A DNA stretch of 64,000 nt, taken from positions 806,001 to 870,000 of the forward strand of contig NZ_JAIETU010000002.1 in assembly GCF_019744875.1 (NCBI RefSeq), read 5' to 3'. Numbering within the stretch: position 1 is the stretch's first letter; each line of letters begins with the position of its first letter. Under the pieces are notes generated by a model. The model had not been told where the DNA came from. It saw nothing but the letters and a program-made list of their open reading frames with translations, and searched no databases. Source of the stretch: Hyphomicrobium sp. (lineage in GTDB: Bacteria > Pseudomonadota > Alphaproteobacteria > Rhizobiales > Hyphomicrobiaceae). The position numbers were made by a program, and so were the translations under genes. Shown here piece by piece: positions 7,277-18,311 of the stretch.

Positions 7277-10200
7277 GTGTTCAAGAAAGTCCTCATCGCC
7301 AATCGTGGCGCCATTGCCTGCCGCATCATCCGTACGCTCGACCGCATGGGACTTGCTAGCGTCGCCGTCTACTCTGAGGCCGACCGCCATTCCATGCATG
7401 TCGCGCAGGCGACCGAGGCCGTCGCCATCGGCCCGTCGGCTGCCGCACAAAGCTACCTCAAGGTCGAGGCCATTCTCGACGCAGCCAAGGCGACGGGCGC
7501 GGATGCTATCCATCCGGGCTATGGCTTTCTCTCGGAGAACCCGGATTTCGCCGACGCCTGCGCAAAGGCCGGCATCGTCTTCATTGGTCCCAAGCCGGAT
7601 CAAATGCGCGCGTTCGGCTTGAAGCATCGTGCGCGCGAGTTGGCGCTGGCTGCCGGCGTCCCGCTCGCGCCGGGCTCGGGGCTGGTTGCTACCGTCGCCG
7701 AAGCCGAGGCGGAAGCCCGCCGCATCGGCTATCCGGTCATGCTGAAAAGCACGGCGGGTGGAGGTGGCATCGGCTTGCAGCTCGTGAGCAGCGAGACGGA
7801 ACTCGCGCCGCTCTACGAACGCGTCGAGCGCCTGGCTCGCAACAACTTCAAGGATCCAGGTCTCTTTCTCGAAAAGTACGTGGCGCGTGGCCGGCACATC
7901 GAGGTGCAGATCTTCGGCGACGGCACGGGCCGCGTCATCGCCCTCGGCGAGCGCGACTGCTCGGCCCAGCGGCGCAACCAGAAAGTCATCGAGGAGACGC
8001 CGGCTCCGGGGCTCTCCGACAAAGCCCGCGCCGCGCTTTGGAAAACGGCCTGCGATCTCGGCAAGTCGGTCTCCTACGAAAGCGCGGGCACGGTCGAATT
8101 CCTCTACGACAGCGATACCGACGACTTCTATTTCCTCGAGGTCAACACGCGCCTCCAGGTGGAGCACGGCGTGACGGAGGAAGTCACCGGCCTCGACCTC
8201 GTCGAGTGGATGGTGCGTCAGGCCGCAGGCGAGACCTTGCCGCTGGATCAGGAGAAAGTCGCGCCGATGGGCGCCTCGATCCAGGTGCGCCTCTATGCCG
8301 AGGATCCCGGCCGTGACTTCCGCCCGAGCTCCGGTCAGCTCTCGCATGTGGCGTGGCCTAAGCATGCGCGCGTCGAGACCTGGGTGGAAAGCGGCGCCGA
8401 TGTCTCGCCGTTCTACGATCCGATGCTGGCCAAGATCATCGTCAAGGCCGGCACGCGCGAGGACGCATTATTGAACCTTCGCGACGCGCTCGACGCCACC
8501 GAGATCGGCGGCCTCGAAACCAATCTCGACTATCTTCGCCAGCTCGCGGCGTCGGACGTTCTTGCTGCGGGCGAGATGCTGACACGCACGCTCGCGACAT
8601 TCCCCTATCGCGCCGAGACCATTGAGGTCCTGGCGCCGGGCACTCAGACGACGATCCAGGACTGGCCGGGCCGTACCGGCTATTGGGCCGTCGGCGTTCC
8701 CCCGTCCGGTCCGATGGATCACCTCTCGTTCCGCTATGCCAACGGCCTTGTCGGCAACGCCGAGGGAACGCCTGCGCTCGAGATCACGCTCTCCGGCCCG
8801 ACGCTGCAGTTCAACGCCGACATGGTGATCTGCCTCACGGGCGCGGAGATGCCGGCCAAGATCGGCGACCGCGTCGTGCCCTTCTGGCAACCCGTCGGTG
8901 TCGCCGCCGGCGACGTGCTGAAGCTCGGCAGCGTGACGGGTGCCGGTGCGCGCGCCTATCTCGCCGTGCGCGGCGGCTTCGACGTGCCGGACTATCTCGG
9001 CAGCCGCGCGACCTTCACGCTCGGCAAGTTCGGCGGGCACGGGGGCCGCGCGCTTCTGCCCGGCGATGTTCTGCACATCGGCGATGCCGACACGGGGACA
9101 GCGAGTGCCGCGGCATCTCTTGCCGTGGAGATGCGACCCGAGATGACCCGCGAATGGGAGATCGGCGTTCTTTATGGTCCGCACGGCGCGCCGGACTTCT
9201 TCACCGAAGACGACATTTCCGCCTTCTTCGCCGCGAAGTGGGAGGTGCATTACAACTCCAACCGCACGGGTGTCCGCCTGATCGGCCCCAAGCCGCAATG
9301 GGCACGTACGGATGGAGGTGAAGCCGGCCTGCATCCGAGCAACATCCACGACAACGCCTATGCCATTGGCGCTGTCGACTTTACCGGCGACATGCCGGTG
9401 ATCCTCGGCCCGGACGGACCCTCGCTCGGCGGTTTCGTCTGCCCGGTCACGATTGTCGCCGCGGAACTGTGGAAGCTCGGCCAGCTCCGGCCCGGCGACA
9501 AGGTGCGCTTCGAGCGACTGACACCGGTCGAAGCCTCGGCGCTCGAGCTGCGGCAGGATCAGGAGGTTGCGTCGCTCGTCGAGCCGACCGGTCCAATTCT
9601 GATCGATCACAGCACAGTCGGCGCTGACGACTGCGTGGTCGGCGAACGTCCGGCGCGCGACGCCCTGCCCCGCGTCGTCTATCGCCGGGCCGGCGACAAG
9701 TATCTGCTGGTGGAGTATGGCCCGATCGTGCTCGATTTCGAGCTTCGCTTCCGCGCGCATGTTCTCATGACGCGCCTCGAAGCGCGGGCCGTTACCGGCA
9801 TTATCGATCTCACGCCTGGCATCCGCTCGCTACAGATCCACTACGACAGCCGCGTGCTGCCGCTGGCCTCCCTGCTCGACGAGCTGTCGCGCATCGAGGA
9901 TGCCATGGGCGACATCGGCGATATCGAAGTGCCGAGCCGCATCGTCCACATGCCGCTGTCGTGGGACGATGCCGCAACGCAGCTCGCCATTTCGAAATAC
10001 ATGCAGTCCGTGCGCGCGGATGCCCCGTGGTGCCCGTCGAACATCGAGTTCATCCGGCGGATCAACGGTCTCGACAGCATCGAGGACGTCAAGCGCATTG
10101 CCTTTGGCGCGAGCTATCTCGTTTTGGGGCTCGGCGACGTCTATCTCGGAGCGCCAGTCGCGACGCCGCTGGACCCGCGTTGCCGCCTTGTGACCACGAA

Positions 10201-10903
10201 GTACAATCCGGCGCGCACCTGGACGCCGGAGAATGCCGTCGGCATCGGCGGCGCATATATGTGCATCTACGGCATGGAGGGCCCCGGCGGCTACCAGTTC
10301 ATCGGCCGCACGGCCCAGGTCTGGAACACGCATCGCGTGACGGCGGAGTTCGAAGCGGACAAGCCATGGCTTCTGCGCTTCTTCGATCAGATCCGCTTCT
10401 ATCCGGTCTCGGCCGACGCGCTCATACAGTTCCGAGATGGCTTCCTGCAGGGCAAGGCCGGCTTAAAGATCGAGCCTACGACGTTCAAGCTCGCGGACTA
10501 TCGCGCCTACCTCGCCGACAACGCGTCAGACATCGCGGTGTTCAAGGCCAAACAGCAAACGGCTTTCGAGGAAGAGCGCTCGCGCTGGCAGGCGAGCGAT
10601 CAGTCCGGCGCCGTCGTCGGTGATGCTCCCGCCGAGGATGGCGGAGACGACGCGCTCCCGGACAATGCCGTCGCCGTCGCAAGCTCCGTTCCTGGCGCTG
10701 TGTGGAAGGTCGAGGTCAGCAAGGGCACGCGCGTCAAGGAAGGCGATCTCCTCGTCGTGGTGGAGTCGATGAAGATGGAGATGTCCGTACATGCGCCGTC
10801 GAGCGGCATCGTTGCCGAGGTGAGATGCGCCGAGGGTCGCCCCGTGTCGCTCGGTCAAATTCTGGTCGTGTTACTCGACGAGACGCAGGAGGTGGCGCAG
10901 TGA
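7277..10903 (+). CDS. Biotin-dependent urea/guanidine carboxylase
   Basis: 1208 residues. A biotin carboxylase domain (1 to about 450, starting [20 protein letters not shown]-grasp loop [10 protein letters not shown]) is followed by KipA/AHS2-like (about 455-760, with [13 protein letters not shown]) and KipI/AHS1-like carboxyltransferase domains. The C-terminal biotin carrier has ESMKMEM, with the biotin lysine at about 1166. Urea carboxylases make allophanate from urea; many bacterial members prefer guanidine and make carboxyguanidine. The riboswitch and the deiminase pair favour guanidine here. The discriminating active-site residue was not checked by alignment. The start is GTG at 7277. 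Confidence 0.93.
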   Translation: MFKKVLIANRGAIACRIIRTLDRMGLASVAVYSEADRHSMHVAQATEAVAIGPSAAAQSYLKVEAILDAAKATGADAIHPGYGFLSENPDFADACAKAGIVFIGPKPDQMRAFGLKHRARELALAAGVPLAPGSGLVATVAEAEAEARRIGYPVMLKSTAGGGGIGLQLVSSETELAPLYERVERLARNNFKDPGLFLEKYVARGRHIEVQIFGDGTGRVIALGERDCSAQRRNQKVIEETPAPGLSDKARAALWKTACDLGKSVSYESAGTVEFLYDSDTDDFYFLEVNTRLQVEHGVTEEVTGLDLVEWMVRQAAGETLPLDQEKVAPMGASIQVRLYAEDPGRDFRPSSGQLSHVAWPKHARVETWVESGADVSPFYDPMLAKIIVKAGTREDALLNLRDALDATEIGGLETNLDYLRQLAASDVLAAGEMLTRTLATFPYRAETIEVLAPGTQTTIQDWPGRTGYWAVGVPPSGPMDHLSFRYANGLVGNAEGTPALEITLSGPTLQFNADMVICLTGAEMPAKIGDRVVPFWQPVGVAAGDVLKLGSVTGAGARAYLAVRGGFDVPDYLGSRATFTLGKFGGHGGRALLPGDVLHIGDADTGTASAAASLAVEMRPEMTREWEIGVLYGPHGAPDFFTEDDISAFFAAKWEVHYNSNRTGVRLIGPKPQWARTDGGEAGLHPSNIHDNAYAIGAVDFTGDMPVILGPDGPSLGGFVCPVTIVAAELWKLGQLRPGDKVRFERLTPVEASALELRQDQEVASLVEPTGPILIDHSTVGADDCVVGERPARDALPRVVYRRAGDKYLLVEYGPIVLDFELRFRAHVLMTRLEARAVTGIIDLTPGIRSLQIHYDSRVLPLASLLDELSRIEDAMGDIGDIEVPSRIVHMPLSWDDAATQLAISKYMQSVRADAPWCPSNIEFIRRINGLDSIEDVKRIAFGASYLVLGLGDVYLGAPVATPLDPRCRLVTTKYNPARTWTPENAVGIGGAYMCIYGMEGPGGYQFIGRTAQVWNTHRVTAEFEADKPWLLRFFDQIRFYPVSADALIQFRDGFLQGKAGLKIEPTTFKLADYRAYLADNASDIAVFKAKQQTAFEEERSRWQASDQSGAVVGDAPAEDGGDDALPDNAVAVASSVPGAVWKVEVSKGTRVKEGDLLVVVESMKMEMSVHAPSSGIVAEVRCAEGRPVSLGQILVVLLDETQEVAQ

Positions 10904-12702
10904 CCGCAGGACTCGACGAACTTTCCTTCGACATCGGCGCACTGACTGATGGGTATGCGTCCGGCGCCTTCACGCCGGCCGCAGTGATCGAGGAAGTCTA
11001 CCGCCGCATCGCCGAACGCGGCGAGAAACCGGTCTGGATCTCGCTTCTGCCAATGGCGGACGCACTCGAAAAGGCTAGAGGCGCGCCGAAGGGACCGCTC
11101 TATGGCATTCCGTTTGCCGTCAAGGACAACATCGACGTCGCCAACCTGCCAACGACGTGCGCGTGCCCGGAGTTCGCATACGCGCCGAAGCGCTCGGCGA
11201 CTGTTGTTGCCCGGCTGGAGGCAGCCGGCGCCATCGCCATCGGCAAGACGAACCTCGATCAGTTCGCAACCGGGCTCGTCGGAACACGCTCGCCCTATGG
11301 CATCCCGTCGAGCGTGTTCGACCCGGAGTACGTCTCCGGCGGATCGAGCTCAGGTTCGGCCGTAGCCGTCGCATCGGGCGTCGTCTCGTTTTCTCTCGGC
11401 ACCGACACGGCGGGATCCGGCCGCGTCCCCGCAGGCTTCAACAACATCGTCGGCTTGAAGCCGACCAAAGGTGTGCTAAGCGCCACCGGCGTCGTGCCCG
11501 CCTGCCGCACGCAGGACACGATTTCCATTTTTGCGCTGAACGTCGCAGACGCGGCGAAAGTCATGGCAACCGCATCAGCCTACGATGCAGAAGATGCCTA
11601 TTCCCGCAAGCCGCCGCGTCAGTTTGCGGTCGAGAGCCTGCCTCCAAACCTGCGTGTCGGCATCCCCGCCGATGGTCTCGAGTTCTTTGGCGACGTCGAG
11701 GCGGAGCGTCTTTACCGCGCCAGTGTCGCGCGGCTCAAGGAGAGCGGAGCGAGCATCGTCGCGTTCGATTTCACGCCCTTCCGCGATGCTGCCCGCCTTC
11801 TCTATCAGGGCCCATGGGTTGCCGAGAGGCTGGCTGCCATCCGCTCCTTCGCCGAGACCAAGCCGGACGCGCTGCACGAGGTTGTCGGCAGCATCATCCT
11901 GAATGCCGCCAAGCTGTCGGCGGTCGATGCCTTCGATGGCTTCTATCGCCTCGCCGATCTCACGCGCGAAGCCGACGCGCAATGGGCAGCCATGGACGTG
12001 ATGCTGCTGCCGACCAGCGGCACCACGTACAAGATCAGCGAATTGCTTGCCGATCCGATCCAGCTCAATTCCAACCTCGGGTACTACACCAACTTCGTGA
12101 ACTTGATGGATCTGTCAGCCTTGGCAGTGCCGGCCGGCTTCCGCCCCAACGGCCTCCCCTTCGGCGTCACGCTGATCGGCCGCGCTTTCGACGACGGGAG
12201 GCTCGCCGCCATCGGCGACGCTTTGCATCGCGCCTCGCCGGATTTGCGGCTTGGGGCGACGCCGGTCAAACTGCACGACACGCAGCCCGCGGTCCCGACT
12301 GCAGCAGGACGCATTGCCGTCGCCGTCGTCGGCGCACATCTCACCGGTCAGCCGCTCAACGTGCAACTTCAGGAACGATCGGCCCGATTGATAAAGTCTG
12401 CTCGCACGGCCCCGGGCTACAGCTTCTATGCGCTCGCTGGAACGACGCCCGCCAAGCCGGGCCTTGTCTTCGACGGCGAAGGCGCCGGCGGCATCGAGGT
12501 CGAGATCTGGGAGATGGAAGAGGCCGCGTTCGGCTCGTTCGTCGCGCTCATCCCACCCCCGCTCGGCATCGGCACCTTGAAGCTCGATGACGGGTCGCGG
12601 GTCAAAGGATTCCTCTGCGAAGCTCACGCCGTCGCAGACGCCGAAGACATCACTGCGTACGGCGGATGGCGCGCCTGGCTCACGCGGACCGCCCAATTGT
12701 AG
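10900..12702 (+). CDS. atzF: Allophanate hydrolase
   Basis: 600 residues, full length for the AtzF/DUR2 type. The amidase-signature domain shows FAVKDNID (catalytic Lys75), [15 protein letters not shown] (about 146-160) and [13 protein letters not shown] (nucleophile Ser about 173). A separate C-terminal allophanate hydrolase domain begins near residue 470. It cleaves allophanate to ammonia and CO2, the last step after carboxylase and deiminase. The start is GTG at 10900, overlapping the carboxylase stop (10901-10903). It ends the riboswitch operon; the next gene lies 214 bases on. Confidence 0.93.
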   Translation: MTAGLDELSFDIGALTDGYASGAFTPAAVIEEVYRRIAERGEKPVWISLLPMADALEKARGAPKGPLYGIPFAVKDNIDVANLPTTCACPEFAYAPKRSATVVARLEAAGAIAIGKTNLDQFATGLVGTRSPYGIPSSVFDPEYVSGGSSSGSAVAVASGVVSFSLGTDTAGSGRVPAGFNNIVGLKPTKGVLSATGVVPACRTQDTISIFALNVADAAKVMATASAYDAEDAYSRKPPRQFAVESLPPNLRVGIPADGLEFFGDVEAERLYRASVARLKESGASIVAFDFTPFRDAARLLYQGPWVAERLAAIRSFAETKPDALHEVVGSIILNAAKLSAVDAFDGFYRLADLTREADAQWAAMDVMLLPTSGTTYKISELLADPIQLNSNLGYYTNFVNLMDLSALAVPAGFRPNGLPFGVTLIGRAFDDGRLAAIGDALHRASPDLRLGATPVKLHDTQPAVPTAAGRIAVAVVGAHLTGQPLNVQLQERSARLIKSARTAPGYSFYALAGTTPAKPGLVFDGEGAGGIEVEIWEMEEAAFGSFVALIPPPLGIGTLKLDDGSRVKGFLCEAHAVADAEDITAYGGWRAWLTRTAQL

Positions 12703-12916
12703 ATGCCGTAAATCTGCTACCGCAAAGTAGACGCAGACTCCGCCGAGCGCGCACCCTGAGGTGACATCCTCTGATGACCCACCAATTTGGACGGTGGTGC
12801 GGATTGTCTGCCAGATGAGACAAAATTAGGGAGCTCGGAGCCAACATCTTAATAGTTGCGATCGTATGCAGCACGCACCGAAGCTGACGTAGCGTGCATC
12901 TTAGGAGCCCATTTCC

Positions 12917-13741
12917 GTGCAGTCGAAAGCGTACGAACTCGCCTTCCTATTCGTTGTTGCGATGGTCCTGAACAATGCCTCCTCAACAGCGGACACTGCG
13001 TCTCCCAAGGTCACTGATCCCCATTTCCAGTTGGCTCCAGGCTATCTCGCGCAAAAAGATTTGCCCGATAGCCGCGAACTGCTCGGACCTCCGCCGGCGG
13101 AGGGAAGCGCTGCGCTTGGGCGTGACGAGGAAGCAAGAAGCGCAACTGTACAACTGCGCGGCACAGCACGCTGGGACCTCGCGCGCCTGGACGCAGATCT
13201 CGCGTTTCCGCAGCCGGCGAAAAACTTCTCTTGCGCGATGGGCGTCCGTATCGATGAGAACGCAACGCCTCACCTCTATCGCTTGATGCAGAAGGTGCTC
13301 ACGGACGCAGGGCTGTCTACTTATGGCGTCAAGAACTCTTTCAACCGTGTCCGTCCTTTCGTGGTTCACAACGAGGGCACCTGCTGGCCCGATCAGGAGC
13401 CATTGCTACGCAATGACGGCTCCTACCCGTCGGGTCATACTGCGGCAGGCTGGGCTTGGGCGCTTGTCTTGGCCGAGATCAACCCCGAGCGCGGCAATAT
13501 TCTGCTCAAGCGCGGCATGGAATTCGGTCAGAGCCGCGTGATTTGCAACGCGCATTGGCAAAGCGACGTCGACGCGGGCCGTACGATGGGTGCTGCAACG
13601 GTGGCCACGCTTCACAGCAATGCAGAATTTCTCGCTGATGTTGCCGCTGCGCGCGACGAGCTGGCCGCCGCGAAAGCAAGCGGTTCATCTTCTCCTCTGA
13701 GCTGCGCCGCAGAAGATTCGGCTTTGGCACGCGGCCAATAG
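12917..13741 (+). CDS. Class A non-specific acid phosphatase (PhoN/PAP2 type), secreted
   Basis: 274 residues with an N-terminal hydrophobic segment (about residues 7-25) that looks like a signal peptide. The phosphatase triad is intact: KNSFNRVRP (K139-x6-R146-P147), PSGH (171-174) and SRVICNAHWQSD (S206-R207-x5-H213-x3-D217). Class A acid phosphatases release phosphate from many organic esters in the periplasm. The start is GTG at 12917 behind AGGAG. It is a single gene, convergent with the MFS gene, and its flanks are less GC-rich than the guanidine operon. Confidence 0.9.
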   Translation: MQSKAYELAFLFVVAMVLNNASSTADTASPKVTDPHFQLAPGYLAQKDLPDSRELLGPPPAEGSAALGRDEEARSATVQLRGTARWDLARLDADLAFPQPAKNFSCAMGVRIDENATPHLYRLMQKVLTDAGLSTYGVKNSFNRVRPFVVHNEGTCWPDQEPLLRNDGSYPSGHTAAGWAWALVLAEINPERGNILLKRGMEFGQSRVICNAHWQSDVDAGRTMGAATVATLHSNAEFLADVAAARDELAAAKASGSSSPLSCAAEDSALARGQ

Positions 13742-13761
13742 CGGAATATCCTGGCGGCAGC

Positions 13762-13801
13762 CGGGGTCGCTCCGTCATATCGCTTCGCGCCAGCGACCCC
13801 G
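13762..13801. terminator. Hairpin between convergent phosphatase and MFS genes
   Basis: CGGGGTCGCT (13762-13771) pairs with AGCGACCCCG (13792-13801), a 10-bp stem with a 20-nt loop. It lies between two facing stop codons, as expected of a bidirectional terminator. No T-tract is visible. Confidence 0.45.
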
Positions 13802-13802
13802 C

Positions 13803-15038
13803 TCAAGTCTCCGACGCGTCGAGTTGCGGTGGCGCCAGGACAAAAGCCAGGGGAATTGCGAAGAGTGAAATGGCGGCACCGCACCAGAGCGCGGTGTGGT
13901 AGTTGCCGACGACGTCGTGCGAATAGCCGAAAATGACAGGGCCGAGCGCCGCCAGCGAATAGCCGACGCCCAGGACAAACCCGTTCCATTGATTGGCTTC
14001 CTCGGTGGTGCGCGTGTTGTCGAGAACAAGCGTCATGCCGAGCGTGAACGACCCGCCTAGCCCCACGCCACACAGAGAGACAATTGCGAACGGCGCGGAC
14101 AACGGCGCGAGGGCGAGCGCCAGCGTTCCGATGGAAGCGACAAAGCTCGAGAGGAACAGCCAGGGCCGGCGGTCGCGCGTTCGGCTCAGCCAGCCTGCGA
14201 GTTGGTTGCCCACCATGAACGTCGCGCTGAAGACCGCGACGGTCGAGGCGGATCGCGACGGCGACAGCCCCAATTCGCGATAGAGCGGCGCGAGCCACGC
14301 CATAAGCGCGTAAAATAGAATGCCCGTAATCGCGAAATGGATCGCGATCTGCCACGCGCGCATCGCGCCGGAAGGCCTACGTGGAGACGCACTCTGATGC
14401 GCGGCAGGCTCGCTCACTCGTGTCCGGGTGGACACCCAGGCCACCGCCGCCACGAGACTGAGAACGGACCATACGCCGATTGCGAGCGACCAATGGCCGG
14501 TTTGGGTTATCACCGCCTGGGTCGTGAGCGCGGACACAGCGGCACCCAGTGAGAGCGTCGTGGCATAGACGCCCATCACCAGCGACGTGTTGTCGGGAAA
14601 GGCGGTCTTGATGACGCCGCCGAGAAGGGCTTGGGCCACAGCGATACCGGCCCCGACCCCGATGGTCGCCAGGACAAGCTCCAACCAGTCCGATGCCCAG
14701 CCGCGCGCGGCGACCGAGAGGCCGCAAACCAGCAGGGCCAGAAGCAGAACGCGATCGAGACTGAACCGGCGCGATAACCACGGGGTTGGAAAAGCGAGAA
14801 GCCCCATCAGCAAAGGCGGGATGGCGCCGACAAACGAAGCCACCGTATGGGAGAGGTTGAGATCCTCGATGATGTAGGGCAACGACGGCCCGAGCGACGC
14901 GATGCCCGGCCTGAGGCTCAACGCCACGAGTATGATCGCTGCCAAAAGCGGCGCGCTTTTCGAAAGCGGCGACGGCGCAGGAGGCGAAAGTTGCGTCTGC
15001 TCCGGTTCAGTCGCCGCGGCGCGATAGGTGTTGGTCAA
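13803..15038 (-). CDS. MFS transporter, CynX/NimT family
   Basis: 411 residues with about 12 membrane helices; the first is LLAAIILVALSLRPGIASLG. That segment and FSLDRVLLLALLVCG in the second loop are typical of the CynX (cyanate)/NimT group. The substrate cannot be read. It lies 62 bases downstream of a LysR gene on the same strand, so the two probably form one unit. The N-terminal 30 residues are Pro/Ser-rich and probably cytoplasmic. Confidence 0.82.
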   Translation of the reverse strand: MTNTYRAAATEPEQTQLSPPAPSPLSKSAPLLAAIILVALSLRPGIASLGPSLPYIIEDLNLSHTVASFVGAIPPLLMGLLAFPTPWLSRRFSLDRVLLLALLVCGLSVAARGWASDWLELVLATIGVGAGIAVAQALLGGVIKTAFPDNTSLVMGVYATTLSLGAAVSALTTQAVITQTGHWSLAIGVWSVLSLVAAVAWVSTRTRVSEPAAHQSASPRRPSGAMRAWQIAIHFAITGILFYALMAWLAPLYRELGLSPSRSASTVAVFSATFMVGNQLAGWLSRTRDRRPWLFLSSFVASIGTLALALAPLSAPFAIVSLCGVGLGGSFTLGMTLVLDNTRTTEEANQWNGFVLGVGYSLAALGPVIFGYSHDVVGNYHTALWCGAAISLFAIPLAFVLAPPQLDASET

Positions 15039-15100
15039 TCCCGCCTCGCCCTCAGATCACTCTTCAAGGCTCCCTCGTAACGCCGATGCGTGGCACGCAG

Positions 15101-16018
15101 CTATGGCCCTGCGGTTCTAGGAGCTATGACATCACCTCGGAACTCGATCGCGGCGCGCGCGATTTCGAGCACCAGATTGGCGAGGCTGGAGAGGGCGCGG
15201 CCTTTGCGATGAATGGCGACGACGCGCCTTCGCAACAATGGCGCGGAGATCGGGATCGCAACAAGGCCGTACTCGGCAAGGGCCGCGCCTGAAATGTGGT
15301 CCGGCAGGATGCATTGCCCGGAGGTGAGCGACACCAGCTTCAGCATGGCGTCCAGCGTTTCGACCTCGGCGACCGCATGGGAATCGAGGCCGTGCAATTG
15401 GAGCATCCGCCGCTGCGAGTAGGGCGCCGGAAAGACGACCAACGCGAGGCGCGCATTTCCCAGATCGACGCTGTCCGCTCGCGCCATATCCGAGTTCTGC
15501 GGAACGACGAGCGACATCTTCTCGTCGAAGAGAATGGTTTCCTCGATCTCGGCCGTGGCGACCGCTTCGTCGTAGACAAAACCGATGTCGACCTTGCCCG
15601 TCTCCACCAGAGCGATGACGTCCGGCGAGCTGCGCCCGAGCATCGAGACGTTGACGCTCGGCCGCTGCGCCATGAACTTCGCAATGACGCCGGGGATGAA
15701 ATAGGAGCTCAACGGATGAATGGTGGCAATCCGCAAGCGACCCTCGGTAATACCTTGCTCTTCGCGCAGGCGCACGACGGTTGCATCGATCAGATCGTAG
15801 GAGGGCTTGATTGCGTCGTACAAGGTCTTGCCAGCCGAACTCAAGACGACGCCGCGCCCGTGGCGTTCGAAGAGGGTTTGGCCGAGACCGTCTTCCAAAT
15901 TCGAGAGCTGCTTACTCAATCCGGATTGCGTTAACCCCAAGACATCGGCTGCTTTGGAAACGGATCCGGCACTCGCGATGGCTATGAATTGGCGCAGCTG
16001 CAGGTCGATGTTTTTCAT
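15101..16018 (-). CDS. LysR-family transcriptional regulator
   Basis: About 305 residues. The N-terminal winged helix-turn-helix reads LRQFIAIASAGSVSKAADVL then LTQSGLSKQLSNLEDGLGQ; an effector-binding domain starts near residue 90 (GRLRIATIHPLSSYFIP). The ATG at 16018 (MKNIDLQ) is preferred over 16033, since homologues start just before the helix-turn-helix. It is divergent from the aldehyde dehydrogenase gene and upstream of the MFS gene, the usual layout for a LysR regulator of its neighbours. Confidence 0.9.
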   Translation of the reverse strand: MKNIDLQLRQFIAIASAGSVSKAADVLGLTQSGLSKQLSNLEDGLGQTLFERHGRGVVLSSAGKTLYDAIKPSYDLIDATVVRLREEQGITEGRLRIATIHPLSSYFIPGVIAKFMAQRPSVNVSMLGRSSPDVIALVETGKVDIGFVYDEAVATAEIEETILFDEKMSLVVPQNSDMARADSVDLGNARLALVVFPAPYSQRRMLQLHGLDSHAVAEVETLDAMLKLVSLTSGQCILPDHISGAALAEYGLVAIPISAPLLRRRVVAIHRKGRALSSLANLVLEIARAAIEFRGDVIAPRTAGP

Positions 16019-16082
16019 GAGTCGGAAGCACAAACCCCAGGCGCCTATTACCTAAGCATAGCGCAGCATCGAGGGTTCGCAA

Positions 16083-16097
16083 TCATAACACGTATGA
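16083..16097. promoter_or_regulatory. Candidate LysR operator in the divergent promoter region
   Basis: TCATAACACGTATGA is an inverted repeat (TCATA-N5-TATGA) midway between the divergent LysR and aldehyde dehydrogenase genes. Its core resembles the AT-A-N7-T-AT style of LysR boxes. It is based on one site only. Confidence 0.35.
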
Positions 16098-16168
16098 GCG
16101 CCAGTCTATAGCTCGCGCGAATGACGAGCTGTTACGCCCGGAGGTCCTTAATCACTGGGGAGAACAGG

Positions 16169-17575
16169 ATGTCGGGCGAATATAAACTTCTGATCGACGG
16201 AAAGCTGGTCGACGGTGACAGCACGATGGACGTGCTCAACCCCGCGACCGAGGCGCGCATCGCAACGTGCCCTCGCGGCTCGGCGCGCCAGTTGAACGAG
16301 GCCGTCGCGGCCGCGAAAAAGGCGTTCCCGAAGTGGGCGAACACGTCCTTGGACGAGCGACGCAAGGTGCTCATTCGCGTGGCCGAAGCGGTGGAGAGCC
16401 GCCGCGAAGAGATGGCGCGCTTGCTCACCTCCGAGCAGGGCAAGCCGTTGAAAGAGGCGCAAGGGGAAGTCGACATCACCGCGTCCTTCTTTCGTCACGC
16501 CGCGAGCCTCAGCCTCGATCCCAAGGTTCTCGAGGACAGCAACGCGCGCCGCGTCGAGTTGCATCGCCGGCCGCTGGGCGTGATCGCGGCGATCATCCCG
16601 TGGAATTTTCCGCTGATGATCACGGCTTTCAAAGTTCCGCTGGCGCTGCTTGCCGGCAACACGATCGTCGTCAAACCGGCGGCGACCACGCCGCTTGCCA
16701 CGCTGATGTTTGGCGCGCTGATTGCCGACGTCGTTCCGGCCGGCGTCATCAACATCGTCACGGATGCCAACGATCTCGGCGATGTTCTCACCGGCCACCC
16801 GGATGTGGCCAAGGTGGCTTTCACGGGCTCCTCGGCAACGGGTCTCAAGGTTCTCGGCAACGTCGCCAAGTCGATGAAGCGCTTCACGCTGGAGCTGGGC
16901 GGCAACGATCCCGGGATCGTTCTTCAGGACGCCAATCCGAAAGATGTGGCGCCTGGCATTTTCCAAGGCGCGTTCTTCAACACCGGACAGGTCTGTCTGG
17001 CCTTGAAGCGGCTCTATGTGCACGAGAGCCAGTATGACGCCATGTGCGATGAGCTCGCAAAGCTCGCGCGCGAGGCGGTGCTCGGCGACGGCCTCCAGCA
17101 GGGCACCGTGGTCGGGCCTCTGCAGAACGCCACGCAGTACGAAAAAGTGAAAGCCTATCTCTCCGACGCGCACGCCAACGGCAAGGTCATTGCGGGCGGG
17201 AACGTGCCGGATCGTCCGGGGTACTTTATTCAGCCGACGATCGTCAAAGACATCGAAGAGGGCACGAAGCTCGTCGACGAAGAGCAGTTCGGGCCCATTC
17301 TCCCGATCTTGAAGTACAGGACTCTCGACGAAGCGATCGCGCGCGCCAACGCGACCGACTACGGCCTCGGCGCCTCGGTCTGGTCATCCGATCGGGCACG
17401 CGCCAAAGAGGTCGCTCTGAAACTGGAAGCGGGGACCGTCTTCATCAACAAGCACGCCGATATCGCGCCACACATTCCTCAGGCCGGCGCGAAGAGTTCG
17501 GGTCTTGGCGTCGAGATTGGTGAAGAGGGGCTTCTCGAGTACACGCAAGTGCAGGTTGTCAACGAAGCCCTATAA
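16169..17575 (+). CDS. NAD(P)-dependent aldehyde dehydrogenase
   Basis: 468 residues of the ALDH superfamily. Visible are the cofactor segment IIPWNFPLM, FTGSSATG (about 219-226), catalytic base Glu242 in LELGGNDPG and catalytic Cys276 in NTGQVCLALKR. It most resembles the semialdehyde or aromatic aldehyde group, and the substrate cannot be assigned. The ATG at 16169 follows GGGGAGAACAGG. The gene is divergent from the LysR gene, which may regulate it. Confidence 0.9.
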   Translation: MSGEYKLLIDGKLVDGDSTMDVLNPATEARIATCPRGSARQLNEAVAAAKKAFPKWANTSLDERRKVLIRVAEAVESRREEMARLLTSEQGKPLKEAQGEVDITASFFRHAASLSLDPKVLEDSNARRVELHRRPLGVIAAIIPWNFPLMITAFKVPLALLAGNTIVVKPAATTPLATLMFGALIADVVPAGVINIVTDANDLGDVLTGHPDVAKVAFTGSSATGLKVLGNVAKSMKRFTLELGGNDPGIVLQDANPKDVAPGIFQGAFFNTGQVCLALKRLYVHESQYDAMCDELAKLAREAVLGDGLQQGTVVGPLQNATQYEKVKAYLSDAHANGKVIAGGNVPDRPGYFIQPTIVKDIEEGTKLVDEEQFGPILPILKYRTLDEAIARANATDYGLGASVWSSDRARAKEVALKLEAGTVFINKHADIAPHIPQAGAKSSGLGVEIGEEGLLEYTQVQVVNEAL

Positions 17576-17582
17576 TCGCGAG

Positions 17583-17631
17583 CGCCGCACGGGACTGAGC
17601 GGACACGTCCGTCCAACGGTTCCGTGCGGCG
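17583..17631 (+). terminator. Hairpin downstream of the aldehyde dehydrogenase gene
   Basis: CGCCGCACGG (17583-17592) and CCGTGCGGCG (17622-17631) form a 10-bp stem eight bases past the stop codon. The loop is 29 nt and there is no T-tract, so termination is only inferred. Confidence 0.4.
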
Positions 17632-17664
17632 AATGCCGTCAGCCATTTGTTAAAAAGCGTCACC

Positions 17665-17700
17665 GATATGGTAGGGACCGTCGATACGGTATGGACCGTC
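17665..17700 (+). repeat. 18-bp direct repeat, two adjacent copies
   Basis: GATATGGTAGGGACCGTC (17665-17682) is followed immediately by GATACGGTATGGACCGTC (17683-17700), with two differences. It lies in a 359-bp stretch without a convincing gene between the aldehyde dehydrogenase gene and a small minus-strand frame. Its function is unknown. Confidence 0.7.
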
Positions 17701-17934
17701 CCGCGGCGCCATCGAACGACGACGCCGCACGTTGCAAACGTACCGTGCCGCTATCCGGCCGCGCCTCAGAAGTGGGGGGCGTGTTGGAAACTTGATGCGC
17801 GATTTGGATCGCGCCATTCGGTGACGATTGGCTCGACGCGGCGTCGCGACAACGCGCTCCGACAAGCGCGCGCTTGTGAAGGCGAAAAACGGCTATCGGA
17901 TCTTCGATGACCCGCGCAGTTCCGTCAGAATTCG

Positions 17935-18033
17935 TTAGGGGGCAGCCGTCAGGGGGGTCATGTACCACATGAGCATCGCGCTCAGGGCCATCGTCCAGAT
18001 CGTGCACTTGCCGATTTCGACCCAGCTGTTCAC
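17935..18033 (-). CDS. Possible small single-span membrane protein (32 aa)
   Basis: Minus-strand GTG at 18033 with TAGGAG about ten bases upstream. The product starts MNSWVEIGKCTIW and continues as a hydrophobic, Met-rich segment (MALSAMLMWYMTP) before a TAA at 17935. It has the shape of a small membrane protein: a short polar N-terminus and one span. I recognise no family, and conservation is the only good test. Confidence 0.35.
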   Translation of the reverse strand: MNSWVEIGKCTIWTMALSAMLMWYMTPLTAAP

Positions 18034-18311
18034 TTTCAGCACTCCTACGCACACACAAGTCGTCGTTACAGAAAATCACCTCACGATCGGCTTGTCGACC
18101 GCCTAGGCGCGGGCCCTGAAGGCCTTCAGAGCAGAATCGCCAACAGTGTGGCATTATAGAGACTCGCCCAACGCCGCCGGTCGCTTGTTCAGGTGGCGAA
18201 ACGTCGCAGCCTCGCGATCTCAAGCACAGCAGGACGGGCTCGCGCCTGCCGGCCCGCGCACGTCTTGGCCCCTGGCGTCGCAGCCGGGTTGCGTGTCACC
18301 GACGGGAGATG
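18034..18311. other. Intergenic stretch, nothing recognised
   Basis: No gene with a ribosome site or recognisable motif on either strand; the longer frames here are GC-rich shadow frames. Confidence 0.5.
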
